DNA from: Catonia carolina
Taxonomy: Eukaryota > Arthropoda > Insecta > Hemiptera > Achilidae
Assembly: GCA_035578175.1 (NCBI GenBank)
Contig: JAQMRL010000006.1
Coordinates: 53,172,001 to 53,236,000, forward strand
Direction: 5' to 3'
DNA length: 64,000 bases
A program made the position numbers and the translations under genes. The notes below the pieces were generated by a model, which was not told the DNA's origin, did no database searches, and saw nothing but the letters and a program-made list of their open reading frames with translations. Positions 20,400-30,968 of the stretch are shown here, piece by piece; position 1 is the first letter of the stretch, and every line of letters begins with the position of its first letter.

Positions 20400-20815
20400 A
20401 GAGTTGTGTTGTTTTGATGTGAAGTGGGCGGCCTTGAATATCTCCCCTCCACACACATGGATAGTCCACTCAACACACACACACAAACGCACATACATCT
20501 CCCCCCACTCAACGACCTGTTGAACCATTTCCTCAACGCGCCTTAACATGTTTACTGCAGTTAACTTCGGCAGTTGTCTTCGCGCAGTACAACGAGGGTG
20601 TACGCCTCCAATGTGATCGGCCGTTTGCCTTCGAGCAATTTTTATTTATTTATTTTATCTAAGAAAATAAATTTATAAATAGTGCTATTAGTTTTTGTTA
20701 ATATTTTTATAATAATTGATAGTGTGTGATTTGTTTAAAAATTTGTGTGTGATCCAAGTGATAAAGTGATAATTTAATAAAGTGGCTTACCAAATTTTAA
20801 GCTGGAATAACTGCA
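20400..20815 (+). promoter_or_regulatory. Candidate promoter / 5' UTR of the exon at 20816
   Basis: A patch at about 20535-20640 is richer in G+C and CpG (AACGCG, CTTCGCGCAGTACAACGAGG) than anything nearby. It precedes an AT-rich leader with no SINE or LINE sequence. GCGCAGTAC could serve as an initiator. ATGTGA at 20611-20616 would be a start-stop upstream ORF if transcribed. No TATA box stands out. Confidence 0.4.
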
Positions 20816-20875
20816 ATGTCAACGGCCATAATGCCTAGTTCAACAATATACGACTTCGGTGAATTGTTGCTCAAA
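20816..20875 (+). CDS. Candidate first coding exon, possibly TIS11/ZFP36-like
   Basis: The ATG at 20816 (context CTGCAATGT, purine at -3) opens 20 codons, reading MSTAIMPSSTIYDFGELLLK, and stops exactly at a consensus donor AAA|GTAAGT (20876-20881), phase 0. The peptide resembles the short first-exon N-termini of ZFP36L-type proteins (M-S/T-T..., a tyrosine/phenylalanine-Asp step, ...LCK/LLK before the first intron). Those proteins bind AU-rich mRNA elements through two CCCH fingers. No CCCH finger is in this window, so the rest would lie downstream. The exon call rests on ATG context, donor and the CpG-richer leader; the family call is inference from 20 residues. Confidence 0.45.
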
Positions 20876-20881
20876 GTAAGT

Positions 20882-22270
20882 ACTCGAAATTTATTAATAT
20901 TAGTACTTTTAAAAGTATTTAAAATACTTACTTTAAAACAGACCGGAGGCAGTTTACCAATGCACGTTATTTAAACAAATTTAAAATTGTAAAAATATTA
21001 TTTAGAATTTGTTTATTAAAATTAATACTAAATAATTTTTTCGAGATGTGTTTACAAATTGTACGTAAGCTTACATTAATTGTTTGCATTTAAATCGTTT
21101 TAGCCTAAAATATCTTTTAAAATATGCATAAATTTGTTGTATTTTTCCGTTATTAAAAGAGCGGGATTATTTTTTTATCACTGATAATAATTGTGTGTGT
21201 TTAGTAGCAAGATAAAAGTTTATTTTTATTGTCTCTTGTGCTTTTTGTATCACCAGCGTTGTTATTTTTGTATAGTATTTCTTCTGTGATTTCATTCTGC
21301 ATTTAGTAGTTTAATAATAATAAAAATACAAAAGTTTCACGATACTTAAAAAGTATTTGACGTTGTATATAATTAAAATCAACAAGTGGGCGTTCTGTTC
21401 TTTATTAACAAACTTAAGTACTATTCACAGTACAGTCGTGTTTTCTAGACATAATCTTATTTCTTTTCGATTGTTTGTTAAAATTGTTCAAAATTATTTC
21501 ATAGAATCTTCTAAATTATTTAAAATAAGGCTACTTGGTTCATGGTATTGAAATAAATGTACAAATTACATTTTTATTTTATTTATATTTTCGGTAATTA
21601 CAATTAAAACAAAAGGACCAGTAATATTTAAATTTAATGGTTTTTTGTAAAAACAGTTAACCATGTTGGCCTGTTATTTTGATTATGGATTATACAACTC
21701 GCGTTAGGTATATATTATTTTATTAAACACCTGTCTTTTCTTTGACCCTCTTTTGGTTGCGTTTTGTTTTCTGTTTCTTTCTGTTCATTATCTTTAAAAA
21801 GAGAATAAAATTTCCTAATTTTGAATGGTATACTTATGAAATTAAACGAAATACGTTGCAAGTAATAAGTAAAGACAAAGTAATTATATAATTCTGTATT
21901 TTTACAACAATAAATTATTTTTATATTCTGTATAAAGAGGGAGTAAATTATTTGTAAAATACTATTTAAAAGTAAATTTTTGTTGTCCTGACCGAAATTA
22001 ATCTAAATTTACATTTATAAATTATTTATTTTTTTAAAATAAGCCGGAAGCCATAGTACTGACCTGTTAATCATCAATATTACGAACCGTATAATATTTT
22101 ATGTGAACTTGTACGTATGATTTACTTGTTTGTGTAGGATATTGTGAATTATGTGATTCTTCACTATATATTTGTACGTTAAAATATTTTAGATATTAAA
22201 ATTTGAAGTCTCGCACTAGATTCGCCCAATTCAATGTATTTGGTACTATTAAATTTGTTAAACAATAATA
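20882..22270. other. Putative intron 1 start, repeat-poor
   Basis: About 1.4 kb with none of the repeat families of this window, unlike most of the sequence. No further exon recognised. A repeat-poor stretch after a first exon could hold regulatory DNA, but no motif is claimed. Confidence 0.35.
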
Positions 22271-22272
22271 TA

Positions 22273-22599
22273 CGAGGCGTGTTCAGAAAGTAAGTACCGT
22301 TTTTAAAAAAAAACAAGTTAAACAATTTTTCTTCAACACAATTTTATTTCTACATGAAAGCCCAAACCTTAAACTATTTTCGACATAGTTTCCACCGATA
22401 TTCAAACACGAAAAGGGTTCTACGAAGAGGGTATAGACGACAAATTGATCACCCGCTACGACAAGTGTTTGAAGATCGGTGGAAACTGTCGAAAAATAGT
22501 TTAAGGTTTGGGCTTTCATGTAGAAATAAAATTGTGTTGAAAAAAAATTGTTTTACTTGTTTTTTTAAAAAACGGTACTTACTTTCTGAACACGCCTCG
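22273..22599. mobile_element. Foldback mariner MITE built from two 3' ends
   Basis: TA at 22271-22272 and 22600-22601. Terminal CGAGGCGTGTTCAGAAAGTA is mirrored exactly at the right end. Arms of about 135 bp (22273-22410 and 22466-22599) are near-perfect inverted copies around a spacer of about 55 bp. Through the spacer and into the right arm one plus frame reads GIDDKLITRYDKCLKIGGN and ends at a stop, which is the C-terminus typical of mariner-family transposases. So each arm is a transposase 3' end plus terminal repeat. The 88- and 78-codon frames over it are by-products. Confidence 0.85.
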
Positions 22600-22601
22600 T
22601 A

Positions 22602-23485
22602 CAATATTCGGTTTCACTAAATTGCTATTTAACTTTTGTTACACTAACCAGACGTTCTGTTTGAAATACACTTTAAACTGTTAGTTTCAATTCAATGTGT
22701 TGTTATTTATAATGATTCGCTGGTGAATGTCAGTTAATATAGAATTTTCGTGTAATTGGTTTGATTCTGTGATCTTTTAGCGGTTATTAGAAACGTGCCC
22801 TTGTAATATTTTACCACAGATCACACGCACGTGACTTAATTCGCAAGGTGACCACTGTTTTCTTTATTTCGTTTTTTTCGTACGCGAATTATTGTTAATA
22901 TTGTTGTACAAAATGATTCGTGCAATTTTTATATTACTGGTAAAGTTAATAGTAGTTTTTCCTGAACGAGTTTATTCATATCTTTGACATTTCGTTTTAA
23001 CGACTTTTCTATTGAAGTTTGATTTTTAAGAAAACGTGCCGTACAAAAATTAATTTCCTTCCCGGTAAACGTGAACTAAGAATATGATACACTATAAAAA
23101 TTCTGATTTTCATTGTAGTATTATTTTCTGGATTTCGAAATATTTATATTCGATGATTTATAAACGTTTTTTTCCAATTAGGTAGGCCTTTTTATAATTT
23201 ATAATCTCGGGTTATCCGAAATAATTCGGGGATAGGCTTACCATTTCGGAAATACCTGGATTTACCAAATACGGACGTACAAAGGACGTGAAATTAAATT
23301 ATTAAGAATGTCGCTTTTTAAAAATAACATAAATTATGTACGAAACAATTATTCAATACAATATTATAATAAATAAATATTAAACGTTATATATTTTACC
23401 GTAGTTACACAAAATCGATAATTTTCTGTTGTTAAGTTTTTCATATTCGGACGGTTTCATTGATTTTATTTCATGTTAGTTCTAC
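22602..23485. other. No recognised feature
   Basis: AT-rich putative intronic sequence; no repeat family match seen. Confidence 0.4.
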
Positions 23486-23621
23486 TTTTTACTTTCTCTT
23501 GCCTATATGAATATATAGGAAGGAAAGTATTGTTTTCATGTCGATTTTTCGAAATCGAGTTTTCACCGGATCTATACGTTTTCAGACCCCCTGAACCCAA
23601 AAAACATGTTTTTAGCGATTG

Positions 23622-23652
<31 letters not shown>

Positions 23653-24520
23653 AACAGAATATCTCAAGAACGGAACATCGTACGAACTTGAAACTTAAGT
23701 TACGTACCACTACCGGACTCGACACGAACATTTTCATCAAAATCGGTCAACCGGAAGTGGTAGTTTATTCGTGTAATTTTTCACTTTTTTGCGATTTTCT
23801 CAAAAACTGGTCCTACGATTTTTTTTAAAATCGCCTGGTTTACTCAATCTTTTATTCTCTACAAGATAGGGTAGGCGTCATGTTTGCTGAAATTCTGGGT
23901 GAGGCCGTTTTCACGTAAAAACGTTGTTTTTTTAAGATTACAGCTTTAATATGCATTTTAGCGCAAAACTTTATATAATAAAAGTTGTAGAGAATTAAAA
24001 ATTCTACAACTTTTATTTCAAACAATTTTTTGTATAACGCTTAGTTTAGCGGTAATTTGCGATTTTCTGTTTTTTTCTCACGAAAATGTGTGAAAAATTG
24101 ATTTTTTTAAGATTTCGGCCTTAGTATGCATTTTACGACAAAAGTGTATATATTTTAATGTATAGAAATTTAAAAGATCTACAACTTTTATTTAGAGCAT
24201 TTTTCTCTACAGAGCCTAGTTTAGAGAGAAAGAGTGATTTTCCGTATTTCTAAGCCAAACTTTTTTTAAAAGTTTTTTAAACAAATTTTTATATTTTTGC
24301 AAACAAATTTTTATATTTTTTTATATTTGCCAAACAAATTTTTATATTTTTTGAGGTTAATTTTCATTTTGCATCATTCACTCATGATTAAAATAAGGTT
24401 ATGTTTTTGAGGTTAGTTTTTTGTTTATTTCTAATATTTTATTAATAATGTTAGGTTTATTGTTAATTATTTGTATTGGCAAGAGAAAGTTGTGCGAGTG
24501 TTTCACACCAGATTTTTTTA
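23486..24520 (+). repeat. Family C element, full length
   Basis: Starts TACTTTCTCTTGCCTATATG with hairpin CCTATATGAATATATAGG, then a second palindrome (CGATTTTTCGAAATCG), a GT microsatellite (23625-23652), TTTTCATCAAAATCGGTCAA, CTACAAGATAGGGTAGGCGT, an internal palindrome AAGTTGTAGAG..CTACAACTT, and ends CATTGGCAAGAGAAAGTTGT with the GTGTTTCACAC hairpin. Copies recur in both orientations at 27855, 35155, 43448, 50104 and 52639. No protein is encoded; the recurring 70-codon frames cross the GT tract. Confidence 0.85.
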
Positions 24521-24945
24521 TATATTTTTGATCCAAATTGATACGGATGAAATAGTTACTCGCAAGATTCGCGGTAACAGTGCACAAATATTTGCCCTGC
24601 TTTTCGTTCTGGAATTATAATCTCAGACTATTTCTATCATGAGTACGTACTCATTAAAGATATACTGTTATTTTCATTTTGTTCATTTAAATTTCTTACA
24701 TCAGAAATTTATTGATTTTCGGCCGTTTTGGATAAACCGGATTTGATTAACCGGGATTGTACAGTGTAATATCTAATTTTTGTTTCATTGCAGTTCGATT
24801 TACTGATATATTAAATTACATTTTGAATATGACTGTTGTTTACCCTTACCAGAAGAAGAACAGTTTATATTATATTTAAAATTTTGTTTTGTTTAAGTCC
24901 ATTTTTGTAATGATTGAGTGTGTTTCTGTATTACTGAATGAAAAA

Positions 24946-25485
24946 GGGGGTCTTTTCCAATTTTTGTATGCCACTATCAAATCCGGATTCCCTGAAGGGT
25001 TGCACGAGTGTTCATTTCTCCCACTCTCTGCCTTACTGAAACTCAAACTGAGACATACATATTATACATTTTTTATTTACAAGTTACTTTAGCTTATTCT
25101 AATTATTTACATTATATTTTACATTAAATTATTATTACATTACTATTACGTTATATTTTTTTAATTATTTACAATGGGAAGGAAAAGTCTGAGTGTTTCA
25201 CAGACTCTTTTAGTTGTCACATCTTCTGGGATTATGCAATAACTCCCCTTTCCTAAGACGAATGCAGTATCATCCTTTGTCTGAATATTACTAAGTTCAT
25301 AACTACAAAATTCATAGTAGACTTTGTAGTAATTAACTGTGAAATCGGAGTGGTTGATATTACGCAGGAATGTTGCTATAAATTGTAGTCTGATTGTCAC
25401 GCTTGACGCAGGAGTGGGAGAATTGTGTAACTTTTTAGGGAATTCGGATTTGATAATGGCATACAGAAAACGGAAATACCCAAAA
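24946..25485 (-). mobile_element. Merlin-like DNA transposon, non-autonomous (family D)
   Basis: Inverted ends: TATGCCACTATCAAATCCGG and CCCTGAAGGGTTGCA on the left, and GAATTCGGATTTGATAATGG on the right, with outer GGGT..TTTCC. The minus-strand interior contains ATGAATTTTGTAG and sequence equivalent to the transposase start in the 58270 copy. The 79-codon minus frame here (GYCIIPEDVTT-type) is the wrong frame of that remnant. Confidence 0.65.
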
Positions 25486-26480
25486 TTCGTTTTTTAGCTG
25501 TACTAAATCCTAGAACTTTGTTCGGATAATTTCAGAAGAGCATTTCGCAGTGCTTCGTACTAAATGAAAATTACTTATGGTCGTTAATATTCGGAACGTA
25601 TAGTTAAAAAGAAAAACTTAACTAAACTCTCTTATTGGCAATAAAAAATATTGAAATAGGGTATAAAGCTTTTTAAAATGGTGGTTCGTACGGTAACTCG
25701 TTCGTAAATTCATTTTTGTTAGGGGAGTCGTGAATTCGGCGTTTTGATTCGATTTCATTTGATCCCTTTTTGTATTTAGCAGTACCAATAGAAACGAAGT
25801 AGTAGAGTTGGCTTTGTTTATATGTGCGGTGTTTTCATCTATTGCTGCTGCTGAACGATAGGGTACTGGATACTTTTAAATAAAAGATAAATAAAAAAAA
25901 ATGTAAAAGGAATAAATACTACTGGGTTGCTCAGGTTATGTTGTTGTTTTGTACTTATTATTTTCACGTGTTGAAGGGGAGGATCTTTTTCGGGCTTTCT
26001 TTTATTTTTACTACTACTAGTGCCTACCTACCGAGTACCTGCTTTGTAACGGTGCAGGTGCTTTCAGTGGCTTTTATAACTCCCCTTCCTATTTCATTTC
26101 TTAGCTTTTATATTTTCTCTCTTTTTCTCCATTACTAATATATTTTGTTTCTATCTTCTTCCATTTTTTTTTGTACTCGATTCTTCTTTCTTTTGAAAAT
26201 ATAATACACCTTCCTTCTTCTGATACTCCCTCATGTAGAATGACCTGCCGCCTAAACAACTCTAACCTAACTTAAAAGATGGATGACGATAGGAAGGTAT
26301 AACCTTATACTTTCGTGCTCTATACTTTTCTCCGTATATGCTAGTTTTTTTTCTCGAAATTTTATATAAATGATAGTGTTGCTTGTGGCTTTTTGTATAA
26401 TATTTTAGTACGGGTTTTCTTTACTACTTTCATGAACGTATAGAAACTGAATCAGTTCATTTTCTTTGTTTTCCCCTCTA
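25486..26480. other. No recognised gene
   Basis: AT-rich; a T/C-rich tract at 26080-26230. No repeat family match. Confidence 0.4.
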
Positions 26481-26484
26481 AAAC

Positions 26485-26600
26485 CAGAATCCGTACCCTG
26501 GTTCGGTTCTCGAGCAAGGTCTGGAAAATAATTACATGTTCGAACCCATCGTTCCTTAAATACTAATTAGTCTCTAATAACTAAGATGTCGATGCGATTT
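26485..26600 (+). mobile_element. SINE-G fragment
   Basis: CCGTACCCTGGTTCGGTTCT B-box region, AAGGTCTGGAAAATAATTAC and TAGTCTCTAATAA body; the 5' head is missing. Confidence 0.55.
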
Positions 26601-27335
26601 AAGGGGAGCACTCTACCTCCAATCTAACCCATGTTAAATTGACCTCTTTAGATACACGTTTCAAAGAAACCGTTAGAGTTAGGGCTTTAATTTTATTATG
26701 CCTTTTCTATGACATCTTTTTAGCTCTGGTACTAGAATTATTAATATAGAGCTAGCGATACCATTTCGAGATTTTTTTTAAATATGCAAAAACAATTAAT
26801 TTTTTTTGTAGAATTTTTTATTTTATTTCGAACTTAGTAATAATGCTGCAATGATTCTATTACATGTCGCAATTATACTAGGAAACGTGCTCAAAAAATT
26901 TCAACCGTCAAAGTCAAATAGTTTTTGAGAAAACTATACCTTTATGGCAAAAAGTGAATTTGCGGGAAATGAGCTGTAAAGTTTTATTTACCCTAAAATT
27001 GGCCTGCACCATAATATTGATCCACACCAGACTGTTCATTTTCCTCAAATAATTTCCTTTTTTTCTCTTGTCTTGCTTCTTTTGACACACTTTCCATTGC
27101 CTTCTCAGCTTTCTTTGTTTTTTGAATATCGCAACTCTTAATTGTTTCCACAGATTAACTAAATTTAAAAAAATTCCGGTCAAAACAATTTTTAACAAAA
27201 ATTTGCATAGTTTCCGTAATTTCTATCGTAGTTACAAATTTTATATGTAATTACACAATAAAAGATACAGAAGGCAGTTGGGTCAAAATTAGAAAAATCG
27301 ATTTTTTTCGATTTTCGGGGTATAGTGCTCCCCTT
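26601..27335. mobile_element. Unclassified TIR element
   Basis: AAGGGGAGCACTCTACC at the left is matched by the reverse complement of GGTATAGTGCTCCCCTT at the right: 17 bp with one mismatch, over 735 bp. A 94-codon lysine-rich frame on the minus strand (26914-27198, KKQDKRKKGN) lies inside; it has no recognised domain and may be chance. Superfamily not assigned because no clear target duplication is visible. Confidence 0.55.
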
Positions 27336-27854
27336 CTGGAAACCCTGGATCCCTATTTAACGCAATGTTTACGTTTGTACCTTTTTCTCATAAACTGCTG
27401 GGGACAGAGAGCTGGTTTAAACCTCAAATTAAAATTCATACTTTGTTGCAATTTTTACTCGTTTTGTTTTTAATTTTCATGGAAAACTGAAATATCTATG
27501 ACTTTTCAAATAAAAGTCCATTTTTAACATATCAATTTTACCACAAATGTTTTTCTCTTCGTGTATTAAGAAATTTAAAAAAACTAAAAAACTACACTCT
27601 TAAAATGAAGAACTGAGTTGGATAAACATACCCTGAAAATTTCATTTCTTTATCTTTAGTAGTTTCTAAGAAAAGGTACATAAAGCTAATAAATGGGAGA
27701 ACCACTTGAAAACGATAAGGAAATTTACATACTTTAAAAAACTTAGAAATTCTAAAAGATTAAGTAAACAGGAATCGCAAAAACTAGAAAATGAATACAG
27801 GTTAGGTAATCAGCTGATTATTACCAATAACATTAACAAATAGTAAAAAAAAAT

Positions 27855-28712
27855 TGGTGTGAAACACACAACTTTCTCTTGCCAATGCAAATAATGACCA
27901 ATACAACCTGACATTAGAAATAAACAGAAAACTAACCTCAAAAAACATAACCTCATTTTAATCATAAGTGAAAGACGTAAAATGAAAATCGACCTCAGCT
28001 TGGCTTAAAAATACGGAAAATCACTCTTTCACGCTTAACTAGGCTTTGTAGACAGAAATGCTTTAGATAAAGTTGTAGATCTTTTAATTTCCTATATTTT
28101 TTATTATATAAATTTTTGTCGTAAAATGCATACTAAGGCTGAAATTTTAATTCACACGTTTTCGTGAGAAAAACCGAAAATCGCTAATTACCGCTAAACT
28201 AATCGTTATACAAACAAATTTTTTAAATAAAAAAGTTGTAGGATTTTAAATTTTCTACAACTTTTATTATATACATTTTTGCGCTAAAATAAACAATTTT
28301 TTACGTGAAAACTGCCTCTCCAAGAATTTCAGCAGACATGACGCCTACCCTATCTTGTAGAGCATAAAAACTTTAGTAAATAAGGCGATTTTTAAAAACA
28401 AACTCGTAGGACACGTTTTTAAGAAAATTGCTAAAAAGTGAAAAATTACACGAATAAACTACTACTTCCGGTTGACCGATTTTAATGAAAATGTTTGTGT
28501 CGGGTCCGGTAGTGGTGTCTTAAGTTTCAAGTTCGTACGAGGTTCCGTTCTGGAGATATTCTGTTCACACACACACAAAACAGACCAATCGTTAAAAACA
28601 TATTTGTTTGGTTCAGGGGGTCTGAAAACGTGTAGATCTGGTGAAAAATCGACATGAAAACAATACTTTCCTTTCTATATATTCATATAGGCAAGAGAAA
28701 GTAAAAAGTAAA
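27855..28712 (-). repeat. Family C element
   Basis: Runs from TTGGTGTGAAACACACAACT to CATATAGGCAAGAGAAAGTA. Short GT tract (CACACACAC at 28567) and several internal deletions relative to 23486-24520. Confidence 0.85.
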
Positions 28713-29870
28713 TATATAAAAAATACTTTTCCGTTATATTCAAATTGTGTTTCTTAAAATATGTATAACATAATTTAATTTTTAGAAATACATACTTTAA
28801 AATTGCTATTAATATTTAATCAACCATTAAAAGTTAAATAGTAAATTGTTAATTTGTATAATTTTTTTTTAAATCAATTTTCCGCTCACCAAAGTAATAT
28901 CTAGGAAGTAAAACTGTTTCCAATATTTTTAACTGTGATTTTTTTTATGTTGCACCATACAATTGTAAACGTATCTAATTCAAGTTCTTTTTATATAAAT
29001 TTTTTACGCATATACGGATATAATTTGCAATTTTATATCCTATTGTTATTATTAATAGCTTTTTAATCTTGTAGTATAGTAAACATGTTTAATAGGTTTT
29101 TATTTATGGAAAAGTTTTATGTAAGTTTTATTTATCTGTGGGCGCAATTTATACAGTTGCCCTAGTTGTAGTAGTATTTTACCTTGTTTATGTTATACAT
29201 GCAAAACACCGTTTTCTAAATCATATAACGTGAAATTATAGATTTATTGTAATGTAACAAAACAAATTCGTTAAACTCAAAGTTATTGTTGACATAACCT
29301 ATCTTTTGTTACTGTATACAGTTTTTGTATGAAATCGAATCGTTCTGTTATTTAATACTGTGATTACTTCTTATATTTTTACAGCTTGCTGTGAAAAAAA
29401 GATTGAAATTGTTAACTATGTTTATATAATTGGATTATGTATAAATCTTATGTAGCCCACTAAAAATGGATAGGTTATGTTTTATGATTTTCTTGAAGAA
29501 AAAAATATTTTTCAATATAAGATCTGTTTGTTTTTTGAATCCCTTATGTGATTAATTAATTAGTGTTTTAAAATATTTTAAGTTTTAAGTATCTCATTAA
29601 ATGTGTAAATTACAGATAATGTTTTTGAACTGGCATTATATTGCTAAAAACGTACTTTGCTTTATAAGTAATTTTATAGATGGAGAATACAATTTTGTTA
29701 CCTATATTTTACATTTTTTAACAGAATTCGTGGAAGTACTGTAGTTATTCTCAGAATTATAGTCGTAAATTTATTTTAGATAAATAATTTATTATTAGTT
29801 TACTCAATAATTTATGTAGTAATGATAATATATCTTATTGCAAATATTGGATAATGGTTTTTACATTCTG
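28713..29870. other. No recognised feature
   Basis: About 1.1 kb of AT-rich sequence without family matches. Confidence 0.45.
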
Positions 29871-29955
29871 TTGTATGAATATGTAGGGAAAGAAAGTATT
29901 CTTTTCGTGTCGATTTTTCACCGGCTATACACGTTTTCAGTCCTGTTAACACATT

Positions 29956-30064
29956 CTTCTTCTTCCAGTGCCTATCCGTTACTGAATGTTGGCAATCATT
30001 CTGGCAATGCTGATTTTGTTGACAGCCGCTTTAAACAATTCAGGGGTGGATACCGAAAACCACA
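29956..30064 (-). mobile_element. LINE-L2 3' end, target duplication AACACATT
   Basis: The minus strand reads TPELFKAAVNKISIARMIAN then a stop and a (GAA)n tail. Direct repeats AACACATT lie at 29948-29955 and 30065-30072. Only 109 bp of the LINE was copied. Confidence 0.75.
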
Positions 30065-30157
30065 AACACATTAAATGAAACATATTTATACTGTGTAACA
30101 AAATATGTTACAAAGTTGAAGCTTAGAACTTAAGTTGGATACCACTATAAGACCCCG

Positions 30158-30415
30158 TAAAAACACGTAAGCTCGAATATTTTGGCCACGTGATGAGACA
30201 CCCAGGAAAATATAACCTTCTGCATCTAGTGATACAGGGTAAAATTGCCGGAGGGAGAGGACCGGGACGAAGAAGGACGTCTTGGCTACGAAACCTCCGA
30301 GAGTGGTACCACAAAACATCCACTGAGCTATTCCGAGTTGCAGTGAATAAAGTGATGGTAGCCAATATGATTACCAACGTCCGATAGTCGGGCATGGTAC
30401 TTAAAGAAGAAGAAG
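30158..30415 (+). mobile_element. LINE-L2 3' end, target duplication ATAAGACCCCG
   Basis: Open frame KLEYFGHVMRHPGKYNLLHL, then GKIAGGRGPGRRRTSWLRNL and a stop at 30385, followed by GAAGAAGAAG. The perfect 11-bp duplication lies at 30147-30157 and 30416-30426. The GHVMR and GRRR..WL motifs mark the extreme C-terminus of many insect non-LTR polymerases. The 77- and 110-codon minus frames over it are shadows. Confidence 0.85.
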
Positions 30416-30968
30416 ATAAGACCCCGACACGAACATTTTCAACAAAATTTGTCACCCGGAAGTAGTAGTTAATTCGTACGATTTTCCACGGTTTGCAATT
30501 TTCTCAAAAATGGCTCATGAAAATCGCCTTTTTAACTACATTTTTTTATTCTCTACGAGACAGGGTAAGCGCAAATGTCTGTTAAAAATTCTTTGGGAGG
30601 TTGTGCTATCTAGAAATTTTTTTTTTAAGATTTTGACCTTAATATGGATTTTAAAGGAAAAGTGTATATAATTAAAATTTTTGAACATTAAAAAACCAAC
30701 AACAATTTTATTCTGACAATTTTTTTCTACTATCCTTAGTTTAGCGTCAATTATTGATTCTCTGTATTGTGCTCATCAAAATTGGTAAACATATGATTTT
30801 TTTATTGCCAGGCTTTTAGCATTTATGCATTTTACAACAGAAGTGTTTATAAACAAAGTTTTAGAAAATAAAAAAAAACTACAACTTTTACATTGAGCAT
30901 TTTTCCCTACAAAGCCATAGTTTATTGTCAAATTAGTGATTTTTCTTATTGTTTAGTGGAACACATTG

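Larger units (their letters stand above)
29872..30965 (+). repeat. Diverged family C copy with two LINE-L2 insertions
   Basis: TATGTAGGGAAAGAAAGTAT start, TTTTCACCGGCTATACACG, then pieces at 30073-30157 and from 30416 (GACCCCGACACGAACATTTT). L2 tails sit at 29956-30064 and 30158-30415. Confidence 0.75.

Noticed and set aside
26914..27198. 94-codon lysine-rich minus-strand frame as a gene
   Set aside because: No start context, domain or splice support; it is inside a TIR element, noted only as part of that element.
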